DNA from: JBGTKH01 sp041744735
GTDB taxonomy: Bacteria; Planctomycetota; Planctomycetia; Pirellulales; Pirellulaceae
Assembly (NCBI GenBank): GCA_041744735.1
Contig: JBGTKH010000006.1
Coordinates: 1-11,392, forward strand
DNA: 11,392 bases
Direction: 5' to 3'
Below the pieces are notes generated by a model. The model was given only the letters and a program-made list of their open reading frames with translations. It searched no databases and was not told the DNA's origin. The translations under genes were made by a program, and so were the position numbers. Shown here one piece after another: positions 1 to 6,477 of the stretch; position 1 is the stretch's first letter, and each line of letters opens with the position of its first letter.

Positions 1-31
1 CCTGCCACATGGTTAACAAAAGGATCGTTGC

Positions 32-1369
32 ATGAACAAACAAACGACACGACGTGACTTTTTGAAGCAGTCCGCGACCGTAGCGGCGGCTGCGGGCGTG
101 GTGCCTTACATTGCTTGGAATCAGAAGGCGTTTGCCAACGATGCCGCCAGCGATCGGCCGCGGATCGGCTGCATCGGCGTGGGAAGCATGGGCACGGGCG
201 ACGCGCATGCTCACGCCGGCTTCGGTGATATCTTGGCTGTGTGCGACGTCGATTCGCGCCGCTCGGAGAAGGCCAAGCATGATCCGAACATCGGCAAGGG
301 GAAGGCCGACGCTTACGGCGACTATCGCAAAATTCTCGAACGCAATGATATCGACGTGGTCAGCGTCGTCACTCCCGATCACTGGCACGTGAAGATCGCC
401 ATCGAGGCGCTGGAAGCCGGCAAGCACGTCTTCTGCCAGAAGCCGCTGACGCTGACGATCGAAGAGAACCAACTGGTCCGCGCCACTTGCGAGAAGCACA
501 AGCACAAAGTCTTCTTCATCGGCACACAGCAGCGCAGCGACAAAGACCGCTTTCTGCGCGCCGTGAACATGGTACAGAAAGGTTTACTGGGCGACATTCA
601 GAAAATCACCGTTGGCATCAACGGCAGCCCGACCGGCGGACCATTCCCCGTGGCCGAACCGCCGCCGGAATTGGATTGGAATTTCTGGCTTGGCCAAGCG
701 CCGCAGGTGGCCTATCGCGAACGCCGCTGCCATTACGAATTCCGCTGGTGGTATGAGTACTCGGGCGGCAAGTTCACGGATTGGGGTGCACACCACGTCG
801 ATATCGCTACGTGGGCCATCAACCAGGATCAGCAAGGACTGGGTCCGACCGAGATCGACGGTACCGACGCGAAACATCCGGTGCCCTTTGAGAACGGTTA
901 TCCGACCGTGGACGATTCCTACAACTCTTCACACGACTTCAACGTGAAGTGCAAGTTCGCTGGCGGCATCGAGATGCTGATCACCAGCCACGGCGACAAC
1001 GGCATTCTGTTCGAGGGCACCAAGGGCCGCATGTTCGTCAACCGCGGTAAGATCACTGGCCAGCCGATCGACGAGAAGTGGGACGAAGGCAAGTTCGGCC
1101 CCGAAGACCTCGCGAAGCTGTACAAGGGCAAGCCGCACGAAGGTCACAAGAACAACTTCTACCGCTGCATCAGCGAAGGCGGACTGCCGGTGTCGGACGT
1201 GTACAGCCACACGCAGATCATGAACACCTGCCACTTGGCCGCGATCGCCGGGCGATTGGGCCGCGTGCTCAAGTGGGATCCGAAGAGCGAGCAAGTCCTG
1301 GGCGACGAGCAAGCTGCCACGTTCATCGCCCGCAAACCGCGCGAGGGATTTGAGATTCCGCGAGTGTAA
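32..1369 (+). CDS. Tat-exported Gfo/Idh/MocA family oxidoreductase
   Basis: This is a 445-residue NAD(P)-dependent oxidoreductase of the Gfo/Idh/MocA family, which usually acts on sugars, inositols or their derivatives. The N-terminus carries a twin-arginine signal (TTRRDFLK, residues 5-12) followed by an Ala-rich hydrophobic stretch, so the folded, cofactor-loaded enzyme is probably exported. The Rossmann nucleotide-binding loop is GVGSMG at residues 49-54. The family's EKP motif appears as CQKP (residues 135-138), and the C-terminal domain has DWGAHHVDIATW (250-261), which supplies the likely catalytic His/Asp residues. The start is supported by AAAAGGA at 18-24, seven bases before the ATG. 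Length is typical of the exported planctomycete members. A terminator follows directly, so it is separate from the downstream redox genes. The family is clear; the substrate cannot be told from sequence. Confidence 0.93.
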   Translation: MNKQTTRRDFLKQSATVAAAAGVVPYIAWNQKAFANDAASDRPRIGCIGVGSMGTGDAHAHAGFGDILAVCDVDSRRSEKAKHDPNIGKGKADAYGDYRKILERNDIDVVSVVTPDHWHVKIAIEALEAGKHVFCQKPLTLTIEENQLVRATCEKHKHKVFFIGTQQRSDKDRFLRAVNMVQKGLLGDIQKITVGINGSPTGGPFPVAEPPPELDWNFWLGQAPQVAYRERRCHYEFRWWYEYSGGKFTDWGAHHVDIATWAINQDQQGLGPTEIDGTDAKHPVPFENGYPTVDDSYNSSHDFNVKCKFAGGIEMLITSHGDNGILFEGTKGRMFVNRGKITGQPIDEKWDEGKFGPEDLAKLYKGKPHEGHKNNFYRCISEGGLPVSDVYSHTQIMNTCHLAAIAGRLGRVLKWDPKSEQVLGDEQAATFIARKPREGFEIPRV

Positions 1370-1400
1370 GCGGCCGTAAGTTAGCTGAGTAACGAATTTA

Positions 1401-1440
1401 AAAAGCCACGGGGCGAGTCACGACTCGCCCCGTGTTTTCT
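1401..1440 (+). terminator. Rho-independent terminator after the oxidoreductase gene
   Basis: A 12-bp perfect GC-rich stem (1407-1418 pairing with 1423-1434) encloses the four-base loop CACG and is followed by TTTTCT. An A-run (1401-1404) precedes the stem, so it may also work for transcripts arriving from the other strand. It lies 31 bases after the stop codon of the oxidoreductase. Confidence 0.88.
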
Positions 1441-1464
1441 TGCGCTGGGCAAACGAAGTGCTGA

Positions 1465-1556
1465 GGTCAGTCCTTCAAAATTCAAAATCGCTGGGGAAAT
1501 GCCCTCCAAGTGGCAAAACTCGATTCCCAGCGATTTTGAATTTTGAACGAGTGACC
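1465..1556. repeat. Long-armed inverted repeat, copy A
   Basis: Two 31-base arms (1465-1495 and 1526-1556) match as an inverted repeat at 29 of 31 positions; the inner 22 bases (1474-1495 with 1526-1547) are perfect. Each arm reads GGTCA, then a variable triplet, then TTCAAAATTCAAAATCGC and GGG. The centre holds a small hairpin (TGCC 1500-1503 with GGCA 1512-1515) placed towards the left arm, with CCAAG in its loop. The arms and the off-centre inner hairpin resemble the palindrome at 11023-11119, so the two appear to be one repeat family. The rest of the gene-free stretch 1441-1753 shows no gene or convincing promoter; a TTGACG at 1667-1672 has no matching -10 box. Confidence 0.85.
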
Positions 1557-1740
1557 CGTGCGCGTCGGTGCTCCCTCCCACAATCAGCCAACACCCACGG
1601 TAAATTTTCCCTAGCCCGCAAAGTTTGTCAATGCGCAGTGATAGGCGTTGAGCGAATGCGCCGATCTTGACGGCTTCATGTAAGCGTAGTCCCACATCCG
1701 TTCGATATTAACCGTATTCGATGTTTGCACTTCGATCCTC

Positions 1741-1745
1741 GGAGA
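1741..1745 (+). promoter_or_regulatory. Shine-Dalgarno site deciding the start of the Cys-rich gene
   Basis: GGAGA lies eight bases before the ATG at 1754. The in-frame upstream ATG at 1721 has no such site, and starting at 1754 places the hydrophobic signal sequence right at the N-terminus. Confidence 0.6.
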
Positions 1746-1753
1746 AACACGCG

Positions 1754-2269
1754 ATGGATGCCCTGCGCGCTACGGTCATGTGGGTGGCGGTGATCGGTTT
1801 GACGGCGGTTTTGACCCAGCAGGCCGCGGCGGGAGGTTTGTGCTGCCAGTCGTGCGGGTGCCACGAGCACGTCAAGCGAGTCTGCAAACTGGTGTGCACG
1901 TACGAGGAAGTCGAGACGCCCACGTACGCTTGCTCGCCGCTAGAAGTGTTCTGCCCGGATAAGGGCAAAGTGTGCAGCAAGTGCTATCGCTGCGACACGA
2001 TCTACAAGCTGCACACGCACTGCAATTCGACGACGTGCGAGACGTGCACCGAGTGCGGATGCTGCCGCTGTGAGGAGTCGCGGCACTGCCTGACCACGTG
2101 CACGTGCAAAACCGTATCCGGCTGCAAAAAGCTCTGCGGCGCCAAGCCCACCGGTTGCTTCCACGAGCAATGCGTGAAGCAGCCGACCGGCGTGTGCAAG
2201 CAGCGCGTGCCTGTCATCAAGTGGGTCACGTTCGAAGTCTGTGACGACTGCTGCCGATCAGGAAAGTAA
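1754..2269 (+). CDS. Secreted, extremely cysteine-rich protein of unknown function
   Basis: The 171-residue product starts with a signal peptide (hydrophobic core about residues 7-21, likely cleavage after AAA at residue 26). The mature part of about 145 residues holds 29 cysteines, roughly one residue in five, plus many Lys and Thr. The cysteines occur mostly as CC, CxC and CxxC pairs (for example CCQSCGC, CETCTECGCCRC, CDDCC). There is no CxxCH heme site, and no spacing that I recognise as a ferredoxin or zinc-finger family. An exported protein of this kind could be disulfide-knotted and wall-associated, or could bind metal; both are inference. An alternative start at 1721 would add eleven residues before the signal and lacks a ribosome site. 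A REP pair eight bases after the stop separates it from the redox genes. I do not recognise a named family. Confidence 0.82.
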   Translation: MDALRATVMWVAVIGLTAVLTQQAAAGGLCCQSCGCHEHVKRVCKLVCTYEEVETPTYACSPLEVFCPDKGKVCSKCYRCDTIYKLHTHCNSTTCETCTECGCCRCEESRHCLTTCTCKTVSGCKKLCGAKPTGCFHEQCVKQPTGVCKQRVPVIKWVTFEVCDDCCRSGK

Positions 2270-2276
2270 ATCTCCC

Positions 2277-2341
2277 GTAGCGGAAGTCGTGAGACTTCCG
2301 AACTTCCACGGAAGCATCCGAACTCTCACGAGTTCGGCTAC
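2277..2341. repeat. Inverted pair of GTAG-type REP hairpins (REPIN-like), copy 1
   Basis: Two 24-base REP units face each other: 2277-2300 on the + strand and 2318-2341 on the minus strand, with a 17-base spacer. Each unit is GTAG plus C, an 8-bp stem and the loop GTGA. The stems are CGGAAGTC/GACTTCCG (2281-2288 with 2293-2300) and, read on the minus strand, CCGAACTC/GAGTTCGG. GTAG at the foot of a hairpin is the hallmark of REP sequences mobilised by RAYT transposases. The pair begins eight bases after the Cys-rich gene and may also end its transcript. Nothing gene-like is seen between 2342 and the next start. Confidence 0.85.
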
Positions 2342-2369
2342 CAATTCATTCATAAGCTCCCCCATCTGC

Positions 2370-2398
2370 TTGACATCGACCGGCCAGGCGCGCAGACT
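2370..2398 (+). promoter_or_regulatory. Possible sigma70-type promoter for the reductase gene
   Basis: A perfect TTGACA (2370-2375) is followed after 17 bases by CAGACT (2393-2398), which matches TATAAT at only three of six positions. The position fits a promoter for the redox genes, but the weak -10 box makes this tentative. Confidence 0.25.
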
Positions 2399-2483
2399 AC
2401 GGCTGTGCTCCGCCCCGACGCCGCGGGCTTGAGAGTTGGTGAAACTTCTACGACGACGCGCATTTCTGGACTCGTTACTCGTC

Positions 2484-3752
2484 ATGGACATGCTGTTCCT
2501 TACGCTGGGCGGGCTGCTGGTTGGGCTGGTCGGCCTGCAGGTTGGCTTGGTCGCGCTGATGTCGGTGCGCGATCTGTGGCAAGCCAAAAAACAACAGGAC
2601 GCGGCATTGGAACTGCTGCGGCAACGAGTCGAAGGGGCCAAAGTCCATCGCGTACAACGCGAACAGGCCACGCGGCATTGGAACGGCAATCGCAAATTTG
2701 TCGTCTTCCGCAAAGTCGCAGAAGCGGACAACATCTGCTCGTTCCATCTCTTGCCGCACGACCGCAAACTGCTGCCGCCTTTTCAGCCCGGCCAGTACCT
2801 GACCTTTCGCTTGGAGATTCCGGGACGCGACAAGCCGGTGGTGCGTTGCTATTCTCTCTCCGACTGTGCGCGGCCCGATCATTATCGGGTCACGATCAAG
2901 CGCGTTCCGCCGCCACCCGACAAGACGGACGCACCGCCGGGGCTGATCTCGAACTACTTCCACGAACATATTCACGAGGGAGACATCCTCGACGTCCAGG
3001 CGCCGCACGGCCAATTCGTACTGGACCCCATGCAGCGCCGGCCGGTGGTGTTAATTGCCGGCGGCGTCGGCATCACGCCCATGCTGAGCATGGTGAATGC
3101 GATCGCCGAGAGCAAATCGGGGCGCGAGACGTGGTTGTTCTACGGCGTGCGAAACCGCCGCGAGCACGCGATGGCCCAGCACCTGCGGTCAATCGCCGCG
3201 CAGCACGAAAACATCCACGTGATCAACTGCTACAGCCATCCCACCGGTGAAGACGTCCAGGGGCGCGATTACCAGCACGCCGAGTGGATCAGCGTCAAGT
3301 TAATGCAGCGTCATTTGAAGAGCAACAACTATCAGTATTTCATCTGCGGCCCGCCACTCTTGATGCAGGCCTTGACGACGCAATTGAACGAGTGGGGTGT
3401 GCCGCAGGGCGACATCATGACCGAAGCCTTCGGCCCGGCAACGGTGAGCAAGGCGTTTGCCAAACCGGCGGCCGGCGAGACGGCGGCCGCGGCCACCGCG
3501 GTCAAAGTCACGTTCGACAAGTCTCATAAGTCATGCACTTGGGACCCCAACGCGGAGAACTTGCTCGACTTCGCCTTGAACAATGGCGTGCACATCGATT
3601 CCGGCTGCCGGGCCGGCAACTGCGGCACGTGCCTAGTGGCCCTGAAGTTGGGCAATGTCAACTATTTGACTGAGCACGGCGCGGACGTTGAGGATGGGGC
3701 CTGTTTGACGTGTATTTCCGCTCCTAACGGTGATGTCGTGCTTGACGCTTGA
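2484..3752 (+). CDS. Membrane-anchored FAD/NAD(P)H oxidoreductase with C-terminal [2Fe-2S] ferredoxin domain
   Basis: This 422-residue flavoprotein passes electrons between NAD(P)H, FAD and a plant-type [2Fe-2S] cluster, as in Hcr, BenC and phenol hydroxylase reductases. From the ATG at 2484 the order is: one membrane helix (residues about 3-28), a charged linker, an FAD domain with RCYS (121-124), an NAD(P) domain with GGVGITPM (193-200) and CGPP (288-291), and a ferredoxin domain with C375, C380, C383 and C410. The basic linker after the helix suggests that the redox domains face the cytoplasm. The start is uncertain: GTG or TTG codons at 2436-2439 would add up to 16 residues, and neither choice has a clear ribosome site. 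It opens the run of redox genes and could link the pyridine nucleotide pool to them. Hcr-like family membership is clear; the partner is inferred. Confidence 0.9.
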   Translation: MDMLFLTLGGLLVGLVGLQVGLVALMSVRDLWQAKKQQDAALELLRQRVEGAKVHRVQREQATRHWNGNRKFVVFRKVAEADNICSFHLLPHDRKLLPPFQPGQYLTFRLEIPGRDKPVVRCYSLSDCARPDHYRVTIKRVPPPPDKTDAPPGLISNYFHEHIHEGDILDVQAPHGQFVLDPMQRRPVVLIAGGVGITPMLSMVNAIAESKSGRETWLFYGVRNRREHAMAQHLRSIAAQHENIHVINCYSHPTGEDVQGRDYQHAEWISVKLMQRHLKSNNYQYFICGPPLLMQALTTQLNEWGVPQGDIMTEAFGPATVSKAFAKPAAGETAAAATAVKVTFDKSHKSCTWDPNAENLLDFALNNGVHIDSGCRAGNCGTCLVALKLGNVNYLTEHGADVEDGACLTCISAPNGDVVLDA

Positions 3753-3803
3753 ACGGCGCATGAACGGCCGGCGACACTTCCGCCACGCGGATTTCTCTTG
3801 AAC

Positions 3804-3809
3804 TATAAT
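3804..3809 (+). promoter_or_regulatory. Possible -10 box upstream of the first tetraheme gene
   Basis: A perfect TATAAT lies 48 bases before the ATG at 3858 in the 105-base gap after the reductase gene. No good -35 box is visible at the right distance. If used, it would start a short leader and exclude the TTG codon at 3798 as start. Confidence 0.3.
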
Positions 3810-3844
3810 GCAACGTACGGAACACTTGAAACTTCGAACGCATC

Positions 3845-3849
3845 AGGAG
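3845..3849 (+). promoter_or_regulatory. Shine-Dalgarno site deciding the start of the first tetraheme gene
   Basis: AGGAG sits eight bases before the ATG at 3858. It resembles the CAGGAGC context before the paralogous gene at 5165 and supports 3858 over the in-frame TTG at 3798. Confidence 0.65.
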
Positions 3850-3857
3850 CCAGCACC

Positions 3858-5120
3858 ATGCAACGCACGACGTATCAACGGCGGTCAAGTCAACTCGAAG
3901 TGTTATTACTTGGACAGCGCACCTTGGCACTCCGTAGCCGGATTCGTGAGAATTCGGGCGATCTGCGTTATCCAGTGGACCGAAATCTCACGATTTCGGC
4001 TACAAGGTGCGCTGTCCAATTACCATGTTCGATCGCACTGGTGATTGCGGTCACAGCTTGTCTTTTCCAGCCGCTCGCGGTGTTTGGACAACAGCAGATC
4101 GATCCCGCCAAAGTCTTGGGGCACAACGAGTGTGCCGAATGCCACAAGTCGGAAGTCGCCGCCTGGCAGCAGTCGTCGCACGCCACCAAGTCCTTCACGA
4201 TGCTCACGACCAACCCCAAGGCTAAGGACTTCGCGGCCAAGTTGGGCATCACTGCGGCACAGCTCACCACCACGTCCGTATGCACCACCTGCCACGGCAC
4301 ACAACAGGAGCTTAATGGGCAGGTCATGGCGCTCGGCGGCAATTCGTGCGAAGCTTGCCACGGGGCGGCCGGCCCAAAGACGGGTGGAGCGGGCGAGCTT
4401 GGCTGGTTCCGAGTGCACAGTTACTACGGGCAAGACATTAAAGACCGCGCGAAGGAATCAGAAGAACATGCTCAGCAGCGGATCGCCTATTGCGACCGGA
4501 TGGGAATGAATCGTTCCGCCGACGTTTACGACATCGCTAAGAATTGCTATCAGTGCCACACCGTTCCGATTGAAAACGTGGTCAATCAGGCGGGGCATCC
4601 CACGGGCAACGCGGAGTTTGAATTCGTCGCGTGGGCACAAGGGGAGTTGCGGCATAACTTTCAAATGAATCAAAGCGTCAACGCCGAGGCCCCGACGCTC
4701 TGGACTGATCCTCTGTGGAACGGTGCCGCACGGACGGCGCAAGGGCGCAAGCGATTGATGTACGTTGTGGGGCAACTCGTGGACCTTGAAGTCAGCCTGC
4801 GCAATCGCGGCGCGGCCATCGACAAAGGTGCCTTTGCGACAGCGGCAGGCAAACGCGTTGGCGCCGCACAGAGCAATCTGCAAAAAATCGACGGTTTGGT
4901 CGCCTTGCCTGAGGTAAAACGTGCCTTGGAAGCGCTGAAACCGATTACGCGCGTCAAGCTGCTGATCGTGAAGGCCGACGACAAGCCGCTGTACGATGCG
5001 GCGGCCGACGAAGTGGCCGCGGCCGCCAAAGCATTGGTCCAGAACCACGACGGGAGCCAGTTGGCGGCCGTCGATGCCTTGGTGCCGGGCATCGCCAAAG
5101 GTCAAGTCTTTCAACCCTAA
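3858..5120 (+). CDS. Tetraheme c-type cytochrome, cytochrome c554-like, with a repeat inserted in its leader
   Basis: The 420-residue product is an exported tetraheme cytochrome c. Heme sites are CAECH (C92), CTTCH (C142), CEACH (C164) and CYQCH (C230). The first site followed by KSEVAAWQQSSHATKSF has the layout of cytochrome c554 family domains, including a His likely to ligate heme. After about residue 240 come conserved segments shared with the next gene (EFVAWAQGELRHN, LMYVVGQLVDLEVSLRNR) and a helical, heme-free C-terminal third. The leader is odd: residues 18-55 are encoded by an inserted palindromic element, and the hydrophobic core lies only at about 57-75. Removing the insert gives a normal signal sequence of about 39 residues. 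Whether the present long N-tail is still exported properly is open. It probably carries electrons in the periplasm; the redox partner is unknown. Confidence 0.88.
   Translation: MQRTTYQRRSSQLEVLLLGQRTLALRSRIRENSGDLRYPVDRNLTISATRCAVQLPCSIALVIAVTACLFQPLAVFGQQQIDPAKVLGHNECAECHKSEVAAWQQSSHATKSFTMLTTNPKAKDFAAKLGITAAQLTTTSVCTTCHGTQQELNGQVMALGGNSCEACHGAAGPKTGGAGELGWFRVHSYYGQDIKDRAKESEEHAQQRIAYCDRMGMNRSADVYDIAKNCYQCHTVPIENVVNQAGHPTGNAEFEFVAWAQGELRHNFQMNQSVNAEAPTLWTDPLWNGAARTAQGRKRLMYVVGQLVDLEVSLRNRGAAIDKGAFATAAGKRVGAAQSNLQKIDGLVALPEVKRALEALKPITRVKLLIVKADDKPLYDAAADEVAAAAKALVQNHDGSQLAAVDALVPGIAKGQVFQP
3910..4019. mobile_element. MITE-like element carrying an inverted REP pair, inserted in the cytochrome leader
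   Basis: Perfect 17-bp terminal inverted repeats (3910-3926 and 4003-4019, reading TTGGACAGCGCACCTTG inward) bound a 110-base element that contains two facing REP hairpins. The direct repeat TTAC flanks it (3906-3909 and 4020-4023; ATTAC if the terminal A is counted), which fits a target-site duplication. Element plus one target copy is 114 bp, an exact multiple of three, and no stop codon lies in the host gene's frame. No transposase is encoded, so any movement would need one supplied elsewhere. The insertion model is inferred from structure; an uninterrupted relative would prove it. Confidence 0.75.
3934..4003. repeat. Inverted pair of GTAG-type REP hairpins (REPIN-like), copy 2
   Basis: REP units lie at 3934-3957 on the + strand and 3980-4003 on the minus strand, 22 bases apart. 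Each has GTAGC, an 8-bp stem and a GTGA loop, as in the pair at 2277-2341. The stems are 3938-3945 with 3950-3957 (one G-T pair) and 3980-3987 with 3992-3999. The stem sequences differ from copy 1 but pairing is kept. Confidence 0.85.
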
Positions 5121-5164
5121 TCGGCGCTGGCCGCGCGCCGGTTACCAACAGGAGCGAGATTCAC

Positions 5165-6367
5165 ATGAAAAGACGTGCAAGTTGTCTGCGTGCGTTGGTC
5201 GCCCGGCCACTCGCGCCGGTGATGCTGATGCTGGCTGCGGCGGCCTGGTTTTTCGTTCCCTACGTTCAACGAACATTCGGCTCCGTCGGGCGGTCCGCGG
5301 AATCCAACGCGGCGGCGGCCGCAAAGGAAGTCTCCGGCCACTGGAAAGCGTTTGATCCGGCGCGGGTGGAAGGTGCAAAGATGTGCCTCGACTGCCACCG
5401 GTCGGAAACGGCCGCCTGGTTCGCCTCGAAACATGCCAACGTCGTGTTTGATGAGTTGCGCAGCAATCCCAATTCGCAAAAGTACAGCCAAGCTCTCGGC
5501 ATCAAGCCCTCGGACGTCGCCAAGAACTCCGTGTGCACGACTTGCCACGCGACGCAACAGCGGGACCGTGCCGGACAGTTGCACGTCCAGGCTGGGGTGT
5601 CGTGCGAGTCGTGCCACAATGCTTCGGGCGGCGAAGACGGGTGGCTGAATCGCCACGCCGTTTACGGTTCCTACGGCGTTCGCCGCGCGGAGGAAGCGCC
5701 CGAACATCGCGAGCGGCGAATCGCCGATTGCCGCACGGCCGGCCAATATCGCTCCGGCGACATCTACCAATTGGCCAAAGCCTGTTTCCAATGTCACATC
5801 GCGGGGAACGAGCGGCTGTTGAACGAAACAGACCACAAAGCCGGCGACAGCGCGGGATTTGAATTCGTCGCTTGGTCGCTGGGCGAGGTCCGTCACAATT
5901 CCTTCCTCGATCCGCGCAGCAATGCCGAACTTCCGACGCTGTGGGCGGACCCTTTCTGGAGAGCCGACAAGCGCGCCGCTACCGCCGCCGAACGACGAAG
6001 GTTGATGTACGTGCTGGGCACGCTGGCCGACTTGGAAGTTAGCTTGCGTAATCGCAGCGGGGCCACCCTCGACGGGCGTTTCTCTCAAGCGATGAACAGC
6101 CGAATCACTGCGGCGCAGGAACTCTTGCTCGGTATCGCCGAAATTGTTCCCATGCTCGAACTTGACAACCTTCAGCAGGCGCTGGAGCCGGCGATCGAGA
6201 AACTCGACGAAGTGAGCGCCGACCATCAGCCGGTGTTCGCCGGGGCGGCCGACAAGGTGGCAGCGGCCGCGCTCGTCATTGCGCAGCATCAGGACGGCAC
6301 TCAACTGGGCGCCTTGGACGATCTGCTTCCCGCCGAATTTCGAGGTGATGTGTTTCAGCCCCAATAG
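5165..6367 (+). CDS. Second tetraheme c-type cytochrome, cytochrome c554-like paralogue
   Basis: This 400-residue tetraheme cytochrome c is a paralogue of the gene just upstream. The N-terminus has a basic start (MKRR) and a hydrophobic segment (about residues 17-33) without an obvious cleavage site, so it is either a signal peptide or a membrane anchor. Heme sites are CLDCH (C74), CTTCH (C124), CESCH (C147) and CFQCH (C207), with nearly the same spacing as the first copy. Shared segments include EFVAW, GEVRHN and LMYVLGTLADLEVSLRNR. AGGAG at 5150-5154 lies ten bases before the ATG, and the gap to the previous stop is 44 bases, so both are probably on one transcript. A likely role is periplasmic electron transfer, perhaps as a pair with the first copy. 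The 110-base gap that follows holds no convincing promoter or terminator. Confidence 0.9.
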   Translation: MKRRASCLRALVARPLAPVMLMLAAAAWFFVPYVQRTFGSVGRSAESNAAAAAKEVSGHWKAFDPARVEGAKMCLDCHRSETAAWFASKHANVVFDELRSNPNSQKYSQALGIKPSDVAKNSVCTTCHATQQRDRAGQLHVQAGVSCESCHNASGGEDGWLNRHAVYGSYGVRRAEEAPEHRERRIADCRTAGQYRSGDIYQLAKACFQCHIAGNERLLNETDHKAGDSAGFEFVAWSLGEVRHNSFLDPRSNAELPTLWADPFWRADKRAATAAERRRLMYVLGTLADLEVSLRNRSGATLDGRFSQAMNSRITAAQELLLGIAEIVPMLELDNLQQALEPAIEKLDEVSADHQPVFAGAADKVAAAALVIAQHQDGTQLGALDDLLPAEFRGDVFQPQ

Positions 6368-6477
6368 GCCGCGGGCCTGGATTTCACCTGGCTCGGTTCC
6401 TTATTGAGTGGCGTGCGATTACGATGGGATGTTCCCAATGTTTTGATGTGCAGTTGCTCCTTTGTGATTGAGGCGTC

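Noticed and set aside
1381..1695. Small minus-strand frame across the gene-free stretch after the first gene
   Set aside because: It runs through the terminator and the inverted repeat and has no start context or protein-like features.
3798..3857. TTG start at 3798 for the first tetraheme gene
   Set aside because: It has no ribosome site, overlaps a possible -10 box, and the ATG at 3858 has AGGAG at good distance.
2277..4003. CRISPR-like array
   Set aside because: The repeats are two separate inverted pairs about 1.6 kb apart, with no regular spacers and no cas genes.
5117..6364. A 415-codon open frame on the minus strand
   Set aside because: It mirrors the second tetraheme gene codon by codon, lacks recognisable motifs, and its length follows from the GC-rich third positions of the real gene.
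3858..6367. Hydroxylamine oxidoreductase or NrfA-type enzymes
   Set aside because: Each protein has only four CxxCH sites and no catalytic heme motif or cross-linking Tyr arrangement; the pattern fits carrier cytochromes of the c554 type.
6426..6435. Short palindrome GGGATGTTCCC upstream of the cNMP-FeS gene as a regulator site
   Set aside because: Four-base arms occur easily by chance, and no second site or good promoter supports it.
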